In this document: positions 54,190-63,608 of the stretch, piece after piece | Position numbering within the stretch: position 1 is the stretch's first letter | Layout of the letters: each line of letters opens with the position of its first letter | Assembly (NCBI RefSeq): GCF_018502625.1 | Contig: NZ_CP075566.1 | Location: 2,113,001 to 2,177,000, forward strand | From: Pseudomonas hormoni | GTDB lineage: Bacteria; Pseudomonadota; Gammaproteobacteria; Pseudomonadales; Pseudomonadaceae | DNA: 64,000 nucleotides | Direction of reading: 5' to 3' | Position numbers and translations under genes: made by a program | Notes under the pieces: generated by a model | Told to the model about the DNA's origin: nothing | Database searches by the model: none | What the model saw: only the letters and a program-made list of their open reading frames with translations

Positions 54190-54401
54190 GAGGCGCCTCC
54201 AGAAGGGCTTTTTCTACAAAATCAAAACGATAGCATGGGCGATTGGCGCAGTTTATCAGCCCGAACAGGTTATTATCCGGTCGTCGGGGTCCGCTTTGAC
54301 AATTAAAAACAGTTATTCGGAATTCCATTAGCGATAAAAGCAGTGAGCCTCGGAGAAAACCAGCATTTGTGCTGTCGGAGGGTCTTTATTGGAGGTTTTG
54401 T

Positions 54402-54761
54402 ATGAAGTGGGGTGCATGGGTCTTGCCGTTTGCATTGGCGATAAGTGGTTGTGCAAGTGTCTCGGAAATCAACGAGTCGCTGCCCACCATGAACGTGATT
54501 TCCGGCAAGAAGCCCAATGAATACGCGCAGTGCCTGACCGAGAAACTGGCCAGCAGTCGCGGTGCCCTGCAAGTCGAGCCGCAGGAGAAAGAAGGCGTGC
54601 GGGTCATCGTGCCGCAGAAGTTCTCCTCGGGCCCGGCGGCCGTATTCGATATTGAAGAGCGTTCCAGCGGCAGCAGCATCAAGCTGCATGAACGCATTTC
54701 CAACGTGCCATTGCGCCCGATGGATGTGCGCAATGCCGCCACCGCGTGTATCTCCGGCTGA
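54402..54761 (+). CDS. small lipoprotein
   Basis: 119 residues from ATG 54402 (GGAGG before). The signal MKWGAWVLPFALAISGC ends in lipobox ISGC, lipidated at Cys17. The mature part (about 100 residues) is soluble, with two further cysteines (YAQCLTEKL, ATACISG). A strong terminator follows. Function unknown. Confidence 0.85.
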   Translation: MKWGAWVLPFALAISGCASVSEINESLPTMNVISGKKPNEYAQCLTEKLASSRGALQVEPQEKEGVRVIVPQKFSSGPAAVFDIEERSSGSSIKLHERISNVPLRPMDVRNAATACISG

Positions 54762-54785
54762 TAAACTAGCGACAGTCAGCACCGA

Positions 54786-54820
54786 TGCCGCCAAAGCACG
54801 CTTTGGCGGCATTGTCATTT
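54786..54820 (+). terminator. terminator after the lipoprotein gene
   Basis: Perfect 11-bp stem TGCCGCCAAAG with CTTTGGCGGCA, loop CACG, followed by TTGTCATTT, 24 bp after the stop. Confidence 0.85.
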
Positions 54821-54832
54821 CTGGAGTCGAGC

Positions 54833-55063
54833 ATGAAGCGAGAGCAGGTACGGGAGCAGCATGCAGAGGGTCACATCTCTGCTACCCATGTGATTCAGAA
54901 TCCGGCGGACCCCGGGGAATGGATCGTGTTTTTCAAGAAAAGCGGCGGGCGCAGTTATTTTCTCGTGGATGACAACGATGAAGTCGAGTCCTTCGGTCGC
55001 CTTGACGACCTGATCGAGACCGTGCGCGGTCTCGGGATCAAATTCGCTGAAATTCACATGTAG
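54833..55063 (+). CDS. small hypothetical protein
   Basis: 76 residues from ATG 54833 (GGAG site). Contains ATHVIQNPADPGEWIVFFKK, SYFLVDDNDEVESFGRLDDL and an end AEIHM; a compact alpha/beta domain with no cysteines. It is convergent with the next lipoprotein gene, with a gap of 12 bp. Family name not recognised. Confidence 0.75.
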   Translation: MKREQVREQHAEGHISATHVIQNPADPGEWIVFFKKSGGRSYFLVDDNDEVESFGRLDDLIETVRGLGIKFAEIHM

Positions 55064-55075
55064 GGCACAAGCGCC

Positions 55076-55357
55076 TTACTTGCAGACCACCACGACGCTG
55101 CGGTTTTTGTAATTGCCGACATCGACGCCCAGGGTCTTGTCACTTTCCTTGGGTGAAGGAGTACCGTCAGTGCCAACGATCCGATAGCCGGTGCCGGCGC
55201 AGGAGGCTTCGGCTTTTTCATAGCAGGTGGCCCAGGAATTGGCTTCACCCGAGCAGTCGATGCTCAGGCCTTGCTCGCCGTTGTTCAGGTAGGTGGTTTC
55301 GGAAGTTGCGCAGCCGCTCAGGGCCAATACCGCAATCAGGGGCAAGAATTTAGTCAT
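55076..55357 (-). CDS. small lipoprotein
   Basis: 93 residues. The signal MTKFLPLIAVLALSGC has the lipobox LSGC (Cys16). The mature part holds four cysteines (IDCSGEANSWATCYEKAEAS and CAGTGYRIVG, VVVVCK), likely in two disulfides, and looks like a small periplasmic beta domain. Function unknown. Confidence 0.85.
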   Translation of the reverse strand: MTKFLPLIAVLALSGCATSETTYLNNGEQGLSIDCSGEANSWATCYEKAEASCAGTGYRIVGTDGTPSPKESDKTLGVDVGNYKNRSVVVVCK

Positions 55358-55450
55358 GTTGTGGTCGTCGTCAGAATAATAGGGCTAAGCCTGTGACAGC
55401 GCCGGAATCAAAAGGTTATAGCGAAAGGCCACTTCGTCGCCGGCAATCGC

Positions 55451-55477
55451 AAAAAAGCCCTGCACGAGGCAGGGCTT
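55451..55477 (-). terminator. terminator after the 62-residue gene
   Basis: A 9-bp stem (55455-55463 with 55469-55477), loop ACGAG; on the minus strand it is followed by TTTT. It closes the gene ending at 55500. Confidence 0.85.
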
Positions 55478-55499
55478 GGTCAGGCAAATTCGCTTTAGA

Positions 55500-55688
55500 T
55501 CAGGACTTGTCCTTGCCGCGACGTTTTGGGGCGGGGTGTTCGAGCTCCAATACGGATGCCACTTCAATCGCCAACGCTTCGGTCGGGAATGGCCCGGCGA
55601 TATTCTCGCCGCTGACGCTGTCTACCCACCATTGGCCGTCTTTCGCCTGATTGATCAGGAACCCGTTGACACTTTTTGCTACCGACAT
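55500..55688 (-). CDS. small hypothetical protein
   Basis: 62 residues with GAGG 8 bases before the ATG. Sequence MSVAKSVNGFLINQAKDGQW then WVDSVSGENIAGPFPTEALA, with a basic tail (PKRRGKDKS). A short beta meander with a helix; no named domain. It has its own terminator. Confidence 0.75.
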   Translation of the reverse strand: MSVAKSVNGFLINQAKDGQWWVDSVSGENIAGPFPTEALAIEVASVLELEHPAPKRRGKDKS

Positions 55689-55967
55689 CTATCTGCCTCG
55701 TTGGCTGGTTCAATTGCGCAATGATAGCGCCAATTGCACTCAGCAGGTGCTGATGGGCGTATGGTGGTGCGAATCTGCGGGCGGCAGATTCGTCGGCGCC
55801 GCTCGGAATTTCTGCTATCAATAAAGGCTCTGGAGCGAACTGCGGAACTATCCGCGAGAATATTTCTCTATGATGGCATCGGTTAGCCAGTGCGGGGCAT
55901 TGTAAGGTGCACGCCGCCTGATTAGACTGCGCCGAAACTCGTACACACAGCCCTTTCAAGGACTTAT

Positions 55968-56807
55968 ATGATCAAGAAATGCTTGTTCCCAGCAGCCGGT
56001 TACGGTACTCGCTTCCTGCCAGCGACTAAAGCCATGCCCAAAGAAATGCTGCCGGTGGTAAACAAGCCACTGATCCAGTACGGCGTCGAAGAAGCTCTGG
56101 ACGCCGGTTTGACCGAAATCTCCATCGTCACCGGCCGCGGCAAGCGCGCTCTGGAAGACCACTTCGACATCAGCTACGAGCTGGAAAATCAGATCAAGGG
56201 TACTGACAAGGAAAAATACCTGGTCGGCATCCGCAAGCTGCTGGACGAGTGCTCGTTCTCCTACACCCGTCAAACCGAAATGAAAGGCCTTGGCCACGCG
56301 ATCCTGACTGGCCGCCCGCTGATCGGTGACGAGCCGTTCGCCGTGGTACTGGCGGACGACTTGTGCGTCAACCTCGAAGGCGACGGCGTACTGACCCAGA
56401 TGGTCAAGCTGTACGAGCAGTATCGCTGCACCATCGTCGCGATCCAGGAAGTGGATCCGCAGGAAACCAACAAGTATGGCGTGATCGCTGGCGAGTTGAT
56501 CGCTGATGACCTGTACCGCGTTCGTAACATGGTCGAAAAACCGGCGCCGGAAGACGCTCCGTCGAACCTGGCGATCATCGGTCGTTACATCCTGACTCCG
56601 GACATTTTCGAGCTGATCAAGCAAACCGAGCCAGGCAAAGGTGGTGAGATCCAGATCACCGACGCCCTGATGAAGCAGGCGAAGAACGGTTGCGTGATTG
56701 CCTATAAGTTCAAGGGCCAGCGTTTCGACTGCGGTGGCGCTGAAGGCTACATCGAAGCGACCAACTTCTGCTTCGAGAACTTCTACAAGACGGGCAAGGC
56801 TTACTGA
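55968..56807 (+). CDS. galU: UTP-glucose-1-phosphate uridylyltransferase
   Basis: Makes UDP-glucose, substrate for LPS, exopolysaccharide, trehalose and the cyclic glucan enzyme encoded at 16.1-24.8 kb. 279 residues with an AAGGA site. The nucleotide-binding start FPAAGYGTRFLPATKAMPKE and the later VVLADDLCVN, PGKGGEIQITDA and RFDCGGAEGYIEA are GalU signatures. The 279-bp region upstream has no other gene. Confidence 0.97.
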   Translation: MIKKCLFPAAGYGTRFLPATKAMPKEMLPVVNKPLIQYGVEEALDAGLTEISIVTGRGKRALEDHFDISYELENQIKGTDKEKYLVGIRKLLDECSFSYTRQTEMKGLGHAILTGRPLIGDEPFAVVLADDLCVNLEGDGVLTQMVKLYEQYRCTIVAIQEVDPQETNKYGVIAGELIADDLYRVRNMVEKPAPEDAPSNLAIIGRYILTPDIFELIKQTEPGKGGEIQITDALMKQAKNGCVIAYKFKGQRFDCGGAEGYIEATNFCFENFYKTGKAY

Positions 56808-56826
56808 TAGCGTTTGACCTCCTTGT

Positions 56827-56859
56827 AATGAAAAGCCACCTTCGGGTGGCTTTTTCATT
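56827..56859 (+). terminator. terminator of galU
   Basis: Ten-base-pair stem AAAAGCCACC with GGTGGCTTTT, TTCG loop and further pairs AATG/CATT, 20 bp after the stop. Confidence 0.9.
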
Positions 56860-56937
56860 TTCCGGCCCCATATCGTTTGCAGCGCTTGCCCAACGGACGT
56901 CTGCGGGTATGCTGTTTGCCTGCCGAGGAGATTGAAA

Positions 56938-58296
56938 ATGGCCTACGATTTTGACCTTTATGTGATTGGTGCCGGTTCCGGCGGTGTGCGGGCTGCACGA
57001 TTTGCGGCCGGGTTTGGCGCGAAAGTGGCGGTGGCCGAGAGCCGCTACCTGGGTGGCACCTGTGTGAACGTCGGTTGCGTGCCGAAGAAATTGTTGGTCT
57101 ACGGCGCGCACTTCGCCGAAGACTTCGAGCAGTCTTCGGGTTTTGGCTGGACCCCGGGCGAGGCGAAGTTCGATTGGGCGACGCTGATCGCCAATAAGGA
57201 TCGCGAGATCAATCGCCTGAACGGCATCTATCGCAACCTGCTGGTGAACAGCGGTGTGACCCTGCATGAAGGCCACGCCAAAATCGTCGACCCCAATACC
57301 GTCGAGATCAATGGTGAGCGCTTCACCGCCAAGAACATCCTGATTGCTACCGGCGGCTGGCCGCAGATCCCGGAGATTCCGGGGCACGAGCATGCGATCA
57401 GTTCCAACCAGGCGTTCTTCCTCAAAGAGTTGCCAAAACGCGTGCTGGTCGTGGGCGGTGGCTACATCGCCGTCGAGTTCGCCGGGATCTTCCACGGTCT
57501 GGGCGCCGAGACCACGTTGTTGTATCGCGGCGACCTGTTCCTGCGCGGCTTTGACGTCGCGGTACGCAAGCACTTGCAGGAAGAGCTGACCAAGCGTGGC
57601 ATGGACCTGCAATTCAATGCCGACATCGAGCGCATTGAAAAACTGACCGATGGCAGTCTGAAAGTGACGCTCAAGGACGGTCGCCAGTTGGAAGCCGATT
57701 GCGTGTTCTACGCCACCGGCCGCCGCCCGATGCTGGACAACCTCGGGCTGGAAAACACCGGCGTCAAACTCGACAAGAAAGGTTTCGTCGAGGTCGATGA
57801 GCAATACCAGACCGCCGAGCCGTCGATCCTGGCCCTTGGCGATGTGATTGGTCGGGTCCAGCTCACCCCGGTTGCACTGGCCGAAGGCATGGCCGTGGCG
57901 CGACGCTTGTTCAAGCCTGAGCAATATCGTCCGGTGGATTACAAGATGATCCCGACCGCAGTGTTCAGCTTGCCGAACATCGGCACCGTTGGCCTGACCG
58001 AAGAAGAGGCTCGCGAAGCCGGCCACGACGTGGTGATCTACGAAAGCCGTTTCCGCCCGATGAAGCTGACCCTGACGGAATGCCAGGAGCGCACGCTGAT
58101 GAAGCTCGTGGTGGACGGCAAGACCGACAAGGTGCTCGGCTGTCACATGGTCGGGCCGGATGCCGGCGAGATCGTGCAAGGGCTGGCAATCGCCTTGAAG
58201 GCGGGCGCCACCAAGCGCGACTTCGACGAAACCATCGGCGTGCACCCGACCGCCGCCGAAGAGTTCGTCACCATGCGTACGCCGGTCGCAGGTTAA
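56938..58296 (+). CDS. gor: glutathione-disulfide reductase
   Basis: NADPH-dependent flavoenzyme, 452 residues from ATG 56938 (GAGGAG site). FAD-binding [14 protein letters not shown], redox disulfide Cys42/Cys47 in [18 protein letters not shown] site [14 protein letters not shown] with [13 protein letters not shown], and catalytic His436 in [11 protein letters not shown]. Keeps glutathione reduced. Its stop overlaps that of the convergent kfrA-like gene by four bases. Confidence 0.96.
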   Translation: MAYDFDLYVIGAGSGGVRAARFAAGFGAKVAVAESRYLGGTCVNVGCVPKKLLVYGAHFAEDFEQSSGFGWTPGEAKFDWATLIANKDREINRLNGIYRNLLVNSGVTLHEGHAKIVDPNTVEINGERFTAKNILIATGGWPQIPEIPGHEHAISSNQAFFLKELPKRVLVVGGGYIAVEFAGIFHGLGAETTLLYRGDLFLRGFDVAVRKHLQEELTKRGMDLQFNADIERIEKLTDGSLKVTLKDGRQLEADCVFYATGRRPMLDNLGLENTGVKLDKKGFVEVDEQYQTAEPSILALGDVIGRVQLTPVALAEGMAVARRLFKPEQYRPVDYKMIPTAVFSLPNIGTVGLTEEEAREAGHDVVIYESRFRPMKLTLTECQERTLMKLVVDGKTDKVLGCHMVGPDAGEIVQGLAIALKAGATKRDFDETIGVHPTAAEEFVTMRTPVAG

Positions 58297-59303
58297 TCGG
58301 CCTTGGCCGCGTCTGGCGCTGTCGCAACGACAGCCGCCAGGCGCACGCTTTCATCGAGGCTCGCCTGAGTCTTCAGTAATTCAATTTCCAGTGCTTTGTT
58401 TATCTGCGACTGCTCCTCGACGTTCTGCTTCAGCGACTGGCTTTCCAGCAGGGCTGCGCGCAGGCGTTCCTGGAGGAGGGTGCGTTCGCTGTCGATGCGG
58501 TTGACCTGTTCCAGCAGTTGATCCTGGCGGGTATGGGTCTGCTTGAGCTGTTCCTGCAGCAGGCTGAGTTCCCGTAGCGTGCCACGGTTTTCAGTCAGTA
58601 AACGTTCGTTGTCACGGTGCAGCTGGGTGATTTCATCCTGGCGGACAAGGGCGCTTTGCTGGGCCTGACGCAACTCCATCTGAATCTGCTGCACCTGACC
58701 TTCGTGGCGTCGTTGCTCCTGTTCGCGCTGCTCTTTGACGGCATTGCGATAGTGTTCCAGCGCATCGCGGGCGTGCAGGTGCTTTTCCTCAAGAGAGCGG
58801 ATCTGCTCGTCCTTGTCCTGCAAGCGTAATTCGAAGTCGGCCAGCGCCTGGTTCAGCCCGGCGTTGCGGGTTTGCTCGGTCTGCAGCATGGAAAGAGTGT
58901 TTTGCAGGGTGTCGGATTCCTGCGTCAGCGCCAGGGTTTGAAGCTCGTACTGCTGCTGTAATTCGCTGTTGGCTTCTTGCGCATCGGCCAGCTGGATTTC
59001 CAGGTCTTTTCGTTGTTGCTCGAACTGCGCACGAGCCTGATCGATGGGCTCCTGTGCCTGCTCCTTGAGGCGTTGAGCGAGGCGCGAGACCAGCCCTGTC
59101 AGTTCGTCATCGATGGGTTCGGAGGACGTTGCGACGGGTTCGACACCGTCGTCCAGTTCCTTCAAATACCGGTGGATGGTGGTTTTGGAACCCGTGTTGC
59201 CCATTTCGATGCGTACCGCGTCGATGCTCGGGTGTTCGCCGCGGGCGAGGATAGCCAGGCGCGCCGTTTGAACCACTGCTTTGTTTATGCCGCCACGAGC
59301 CAT
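58293..59303 (-). CDS. KfrA-like DNA-binding coiled-coil protein
   Basis: 336 residues. The N-terminal 60 residues ([42 protein letters not shown]) form the KfrA N-terminal DNA-binding domain known from plasmid autoregulators; residues 75-315 are an almost unbroken coiled coil rich in Gln, Glu and Leu, with repeated LLQEQL-type heptads. It is divergent from a tyrosine recombinase gene with palindromic TACCAC sites between. I infer it binds there and may regulate or organise the recombinase; no plasmid genes are nearby. Confidence 0.85.
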   Translation of the reverse strand: MARGGINKAVVQTARLAILARGEHPSIDAVRIEMGNTGSKTTIHRYLKELDDGVEPVATSSEPIDDELTGLVSRLAQRLKEQAQEPIDQARAQFEQQRKDLEIQLADAQEANSELQQQYELQTLALTQESDTLQNTLSMLQTEQTRNAGLNQALADFELRLQDKDEQIRSLEEKHLHARDALEHYRNAVKEQREQEQRRHEGQVQQIQMELRQAQQSALVRQDEITQLHRDNERLLTENRGTLRELSLLQEQLKQTHTRQDQLLEQVNRIDSERTLLQERLRAALLESQSLKQNVEEQSQINKALEIELLKTQASLDESVRLAAVVATAPDAAKAD

Positions 59304-59326
59304 GTGTTCTCCTACGATTTCGTACT

Positions 59327-59360
59327 GTGGTACATACCACTAAAGCGCGCAGTGTACCAC
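59327..59360. promoter_or_regulatory. candidate KfrA-like operator
   Basis: Perfect palindrome GTGGTA-CA-TACCAC (59327-59340) plus a third half site TACCAC at 59355-59360, 24 bp upstream of the KfrA-like start and between the divergent promoters. Confidence 0.6.
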
Positions 59361-59481
59361 GCATACTTGAAATGGAAAAAATGTAAGTTATTGATACGGG
59401 ATATACTGGTATTACCCAATGTGATGCGCTTTGAAACGGCCCTGGCGCCAAGAAAGCCGTACGACTTCGAGGCATGAGCCC

Positions 59482-60420
59482 ATGACCGAGCTGGATCGAT
59501 ACCTGCAAGCTGCCACGCGTGACAACACCCGCCGTAGCTATCGAGCGGCCATCGAGCATTTCGAAGTGGGTTGGGGCGGTTTCCTGCCGGCCACTGCTGA
59601 CAGCGTCGCGCGCTATCTGGTGACGTACGCCGGGGAGTTGTCGATCAACACGTTGAAGCTGCGCTTGTCAGCGCTCGCGCAGTGGCACAACAGTCAGGGT
59701 TTTGCCGATCCCACCAAGGCGCCCGTTGTGCGCAAGGTATTCAAAGGCATTCGCGCGCTGCACCCGGCGCAGGAGAAACAAGCCGAACCATTGCAGCTTC
59801 AACATCTGGAGCAAGTGGTTGCCTGGCTGGAGCAGGAAGCACAAACCGCGAAATCACAAAACGATCGACCGACCCTGTTAAGAGCCCGGCGCGATTTGGC
59901 TCTGATCCTGTTGGGCTTCTGGCGCGGTTTCCGTAGCGACGAGTTGTGTCGCGTCCAGATCGAACACGTGCAGGCCAGCGCGGGTTCCGGCATCACCCTG
60001 TATTTGCCGCGGAGCAAGAGCGACCGCGAAAACCTCGGCAAGACCTACCAGACGCCGGCATTGCAACGTCTGTGTCCGGTGCAGGCGTACATCGCCTGGA
60101 TCACCGAAGCGGCGCTGGTGCGAGGGCCGGTGTTCCGTGGCATCGATCGCTGGGGGCATCTGAGCGAGGAGGGTTTGCACGCCAACAGCGTCATTCCGTT
60201 GTTGCGCCAGGCGTTGGAGCGCGCTGGTATCCCGGCCGAGCAGTACACCAGTCACTCCCTGCGACGCGGCTTCGCCACTTGGGCGCACCAAAGTGGTTGG
60301 GACTTGAAATCCTTGATGAGCTACGTGGGCTGGAAGGACATGAAGTCGGCGATGCGCTACGTGGAAGCCAATCCGTTTCTCGGGATGAACCGGATTTCTG
60401 AAAAGCCGTTGGCGCCGTAG
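59482..60420 (+). CDS. tyrosine recombinase/site-specific integrase
   Basis: 312 residues from ATG 59482 (GAGG site); the frame is open upstream to 59431. An N-terminal SAM-like DNA-binding domain (about 1-95) precedes the catalytic domain. The active residues are Arg151 (GFRSDEL), Lys179, His258 and Arg261 (SHSLRRGFAT), Trp284 in place of the second His, and Tyr293 (MRYVEANPF). No tRNA, attachment repeats or phage genes are next to it, so it looks like a stable chromosomal recombinase rather than the end of an element. Confidence 0.9.
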   Translation: MTELDRYLQAATRDNTRRSYRAAIEHFEVGWGGFLPATADSVARYLVTYAGELSINTLKLRLSALAQWHNSQGFADPTKAPVVRKVFKGIRALHPAQEKQAEPLQLQHLEQVVAWLEQEAQTAKSQNDRPTLLRARRDLALILLGFWRGFRSDELCRVQIEHVQASAGSGITLYLPRSKSDRENLGKTYQTPALQRLCPVQAYIAWITEAALVRGPVFRGIDRWGHLSEEGLHANSVIPLLRQALERAGIPAEQYTSHSLRRGFATWAHQSGWDLKSLMSYVGWKDMKSAMRYVEANPFLGMNRISEKPLAP

Positions 60421-60558
60421 ATATCGTTTTCTTCTATTAATACTGCTGGCTAATAGCGAAAACCCATCAGCAGCATCAAGTTTGCCAATGAGCCATCCGT
60501 CCATCGAGTGGGTAGAGTTCACTCCATCAACTTCTTAACCCCTGACGGAGAGTCAACG

Positions 60559-61122
60559 ATGCCTATCATCAACAGCCAAGTTAAACCGTTCAAAGCTACC
60601 GCCTACAAAAATGGCGACTTCGTACAAGTGTCGGACGCTGACCTGAAAGGCAAGTGGTCTGTCGTGTTCTTTTACCCAGCTGACTTCACCTTCGTTTGCC
60701 CGACCGAACTGGAAGACCTGGCTGACAACTACGACGCGTTCCAGAAACTGGGCGTCGAAATCTACAGCGTTTCCACTGACACCCACTTTGCCCACGCTGC
60801 CTGGCACAACACTTCGCCAGCCATCGGCAAAATCCAGTACACCATGATTGGTGACCCGACCCACGCTATCTCCCGCAACTTCGACGTGCTGATCGAAGAA
60901 GCCGGTCTGGCTGACCGTGGCACCTTCGTGATCAACCCTGAAGGCCAGATCAAAATCGTTGAACTGAACGATGGCGGCGTTGGCCGTGACGCTTCCGAGC
61001 TGCTGCGCAAAATCAAGGCTGCCCAGTACGTCGCTGCTCACCCAGGCCAGGTTTGCCCTGCCAAGTGGAAAGAAGGCGAGGCCACTCTGGCTCCGTCCCT
61101 GGACCTGGTCGGCAAGATCTAA
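60559..61122 (+). CDS. ahpC: alkyl hydroperoxide reductase subunit C
   Basis: Typical 2-Cys peroxiredoxin, 187 residues from ATG 60559 (GGAG site). Peroxidatic Cys47 in [13 protein letters not shown] and resolving Cys166 in [11 protein letters not shown]. Reduces H2O2 and organic peroxides, recharged by AhpF encoded next. A strong terminator stands between the two genes. Confidence 0.97.
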   Translation: MPIINSQVKPFKATAYKNGDFVQVSDADLKGKWSVVFFYPADFTFVCPTELEDLADNYDAFQKLGVEIYSVSTDTHFAHAAWHNTSPAIGKIQYTMIGDPTHAISRNFDVLIEEAGLADRGTFVINPEGQIKIVELNDGGVGRDASELLRKIKAAQYVAAHPGQVCPAKWKEGEATLAPSLDLVGKI

Positions 61123-61186
61123 GTCTGTGACGCGCTTCATCAGGGCGGAACTCCGCACCTACTAAGTAAGCTGCACCGCCCTATAA

Positions 61187-61220
61187 AACGCCCGGGCGAG
61201 ATTCGCTCGGGCGTTTTTTT
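61187..61220 (+). terminator. terminator between ahpC and ahpF
   Basis: A 13-bp stem (61187-61199 with 61203-61214, including one G-T pair) with a short loop and T8 tract. It should limit read-through, so ahpC would be made in excess of ahpF. Confidence 0.88.
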
Positions 61221-61261
61221 TCGAACTCGTTTCTTTACCAAACAGCATGGAAATCGCCCGT

Positions 61262-62827
61262 ATGTTGGACGCCAATCTTAAAGCCCAGTTGAAATCGTAC
61301 CTGGAACGGGTCACCCAGCCGATCGAGATCGTTGCATCCCTCGACGACGGTGCGAAATCCCAGGAAATGCTTGAACTGCTGAAAGACGTTGCCAGTCTTT
61401 CCACCCAGATTACCTTGCTCGACAACGGTGACGACGCACGCAAGCCATCGTTCTCGATCAACCGCCCCGGTGCCGATATCAGCCTGCGTTTCGCCGGTAT
61501 CCCGATGGGCCACGAATTTACCTCGTTGGTGCTGGCCTTGCTGCAAGTCGGTGGTCACCCTTCGAAAGCCAGCGCGGAAGTGATTGAGCAGATCCGTTCG
61601 CTCAAAGGTGAGTTCAGCTTCGAGACTTACTTCTCGCTGTCCTGCCAGAACTGCCCGGACGTGGTCCAGGCGCTGAACCTGATGGCGGTACTGAACCCGA
61701 ACATTCGCCACGTCGCTATCGACGGTGCGTTGTTCCAGGCCGAAGTCGATGATCGCAAGATCATGGCCGTGCCAAGCATTTACCTGAACGGTGAGATTTT
61801 CGGTCAGGGTCGTATGGGCCTGGAAGAAATCCTCGCCAAGATCGACACCAGCGGTGCCGAACGCCAAGCCGAGAAAATCAGCGCCAAAGAAGCCTTTGAC
61901 GTGCTGGTGGTCGGTGGTGGCCCGGCCGGTGCTGCGGCAGCGATCTACGCCGCCCGTAAAGGCATTCGCACTGGCGTGGCGGCTGAACGTTTTGGTGGGC
62001 AGGTGCTCGACACCATGGCCATCGAAAACTTCATCTCCGTGCAGGAAACCGAAGGGCCGAAACTGGCCAGCGCGCTCGAAGAACACGTCAAGCAGTACGA
62101 CGTCGACATCATGAACCTGCAGCGGGCCACCGCGCTGATCCCGGCGAAGAATCCTGGCGAGTTGCACGAAGTTCGCTTCGAAAGCGGCGCCACCCTGAAA
62201 ACCAAAGCGCTGATCCTCGCCACTGGCGCGCGCTGGCGTGAAATGGGCGTGCCAGGAGAGCAGGAATATAAAGCCAAAGGCGTGTGTTTCTGCCCGCACT
62301 GTGACGGCCCGCTGTTCAAAGGCAAGCGCGTAGCGGTGATCGGCGGCGGTAACTCCGGCGTTGAAGCAGCGATCGATCTGGCCGGTATTGTCAGCCACGT
62401 CACGCTGCTGGAGTTTGACAGCAAGCTGCGCGCCGACGCCGTGCTGCAACGCAAGTTGTTCAGCCTCCCGAACGTCAATGTGATCACCAGCGCATTGACC
62501 AGTGAAGTGAAGGGCGACGGCCAGAAAGTCACCGGCCTGGTCTACAAAGACCGCGATTCGGGCGAGTTCAACACGGTCAACCTCGAAGGCATCTTCGTGC
62601 AGATCGGTTTGCTGCCGAACACCGACTGGCTCAAAGGGACCGTCGAGTTGTCGCCGCGTGGCGAGATCATCGTCGATGCGCGTGGCGAGACATCGCTGCC
62701 AGGTGTGTTTGCTGCCGGTGACGTGACGACCGTGCCGTACAAGCAGATCGTGATTGCAGTGGGCGAGGGCGCCAAGGCTTCCCTGAGTGCCTTCGATCAC
62801 CTGATCCGGACTTCCGCGCCGGCATAA
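61262..62827 (+). CDS. ahpF: alkyl hydroperoxide reductase subunit F
   Basis: Flavoprotein disulfide reductase, 521 residues from ATG 61262, the same length and start ([10 protein letters not shown]) as in E. coli; the frame is open five codons upstream. The N-terminal double thioredoxin-fold domain has the disulfide in SCQNCPD (about 128/131); the thioredoxin-reductase-like part has FAD site [17 protein letters not shown] and the second disulfide FCPHCDG (about 342/345). It uses NADH to reduce AhpC. Confidence 0.97.
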   Translation: MLDANLKAQLKSYLERVTQPIEIVASLDDGAKSQEMLELLKDVASLSTQITLLDNGDDARKPSFSINRPGADISLRFAGIPMGHEFTSLVLALLQVGGHPSKASAEVIEQIRSLKGEFSFETYFSLSCQNCPDVVQALNLMAVLNPNIRHVAIDGALFQAEVDDRKIMAVPSIYLNGEIFGQGRMGLEEILAKIDTSGAERQAEKISAKEAFDVLVVGGGPAGAAAAIYAARKGIRTGVAAERFGGQVLDTMAIENFISVQETEGPKLASALEEHVKQYDVDIMNLQRATALIPAKNPGELHEVRFESGATLKTKALILATGARWREMGVPGEQEYKAKGVCFCPHCDGPLFKGKRVAVIGGGNSGVEAAIDLAGIVSHVTLLEFDSKLRADAVLQRKLFSLPNVNVITSALTSEVKGDGQKVTGLVYKDRDSGEFNTVNLEGIFVQIGLLPNTDWLKGTVELSPRGEIIVDARGETSLPGVFAAGDVTTVPYKQIVIAVGEGAKASLSAFDHLIRTSAPA

Positions 62828-62842
62828 AGCCGCACGCTGAAA

Positions 62843-62880
62843 ACACAAAACCCCATGAGTGATCATGGGGTTTTTTGTGT
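62843..62880 (+). terminator. terminator of ahpF
   Basis: A 12-bp stem AAAACCCCATGA with TCATGGGGTTTT, loop GTGA, extended by ACAC/GTGT and a T6 run. Confidence 0.9.
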
Positions 62881-62894
62881 CTTGCGCATTCCAA

Positions 62895-62928
62895 AATGTG
62901 GGAGCGAGCAAGCCCGCTCTCACATTAG
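62895..62928. repeat. degenerate single REP-like unit
   Basis: TGTGGGAGCGAGCAAGCCCG followed by CTCTCACA forms an imperfect GC-rich hairpin typical of solitary REP units; it lies between the convergent ahpF and gloA genes. Confidence 0.6.
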
Positions 62929-62942
62929 ATCTGTGTTGAATA

Positions 62943-63464
62943 TTACAGCGGCGCAGGCTGGATGATCTCGACCCAGTAGGCATCCGGGTCCTTGATGAAC
63001 GCCAGGCTCTTCATGCGGCCGTCGTTCAGGCGCTTCTGGAAATCGCAACCCAGCGCTTCGAAGCGCTCGCACGCAGCGACAATGTCCGGCACCGAGATGC
63101 AAATGTGGCCGAAGCCGCGTGGGTCGGTGTTGCCATTGTGGTAGGCAAAATCCGCGTCGTTCTCGGTGCCGTGGTTGTGGGTCAGCTCGAGGATGCCGGG
63201 GATCGATTTCATCCACTCGGTACGGGCGGCGGCATCGGCCGGGATCTGGTCTTTATCGACCAGTGCCAGGAAATACAGGCTGAACTCGGCTTCCGGGAAG
63301 TCGCGTTTTTCCACCAGCGAGAAACCCAGGATACGCGTGTAGAAATCCAGGGACTTGGTGATGTCTTTGACCCGCAGCATGGTGTGGTTGAAGACGAACT
63401 TCTGGGTGGCGGTATCAGGTTGGGCGGTGACACCCGGGAACGTGTTCAATTCGTGCAGGCTCAT
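62943..63464 (-). CDS. gloA: lactoylglutathione lyase (glyoxalase I)
   Basis: 173 residues from ATG 63464, with GGAGG before it; the frame is open to 63479. Converts the methylglyoxal-glutathione adduct to S-lactoylglutathione. Metal ligands are visible as His in FNHTMLRVKD, Glu in ILELTHNHG, His in FGHICISV and Glu in YWVEIIQP. The insert YFLALVDKDQIPADAAART marks the long, zinc-type class I enzyme. With gor nearby, glutathione-dependent detoxification is a local theme. Confidence 0.95.
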   Translation of the reverse strand: MSLHELNTFPGVTAQPDTATQKFVFNHTMLRVKDITKSLDFYTRILGFSLVEKRDFPEAEFSLYFLALVDKDQIPADAAARTEWMKSIPGILELTHNHGTENDADFAYHNGNTDPRGFGHICISVPDIVAACERFEALGCDFQKRLNDGRMKSLAFIKDPDAYWVEIIQPAPL

Positions 63465-63608
63465 GGGCCCTCCGGACAATAAGTGGGGCTAACGATGGCG
63501 ACAATGATACGCAAGGGTGCAGGCATCACCAAACCCAAACCGTCGGCTATTGCCTGACAGCGGGACGAGGCTCAGACTTTACGGTTCAATCCGCGAGTGT
63601 TTATTGCA

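Noticed and set aside
60421..60558. Possible OxyR site upstream of ahpC
   Set aside because: CTAT and ATAG-like tetrads exist near 60434-60455 but do not follow the spaced four-part OxyR pattern, so the site cannot be supported.
61235..62983. 582-codon minus-strand ORF opposite ahpF
   Set aside because: Complete overlap with the unmistakable ahpF gene; no motif, start site or codon pattern supports it.
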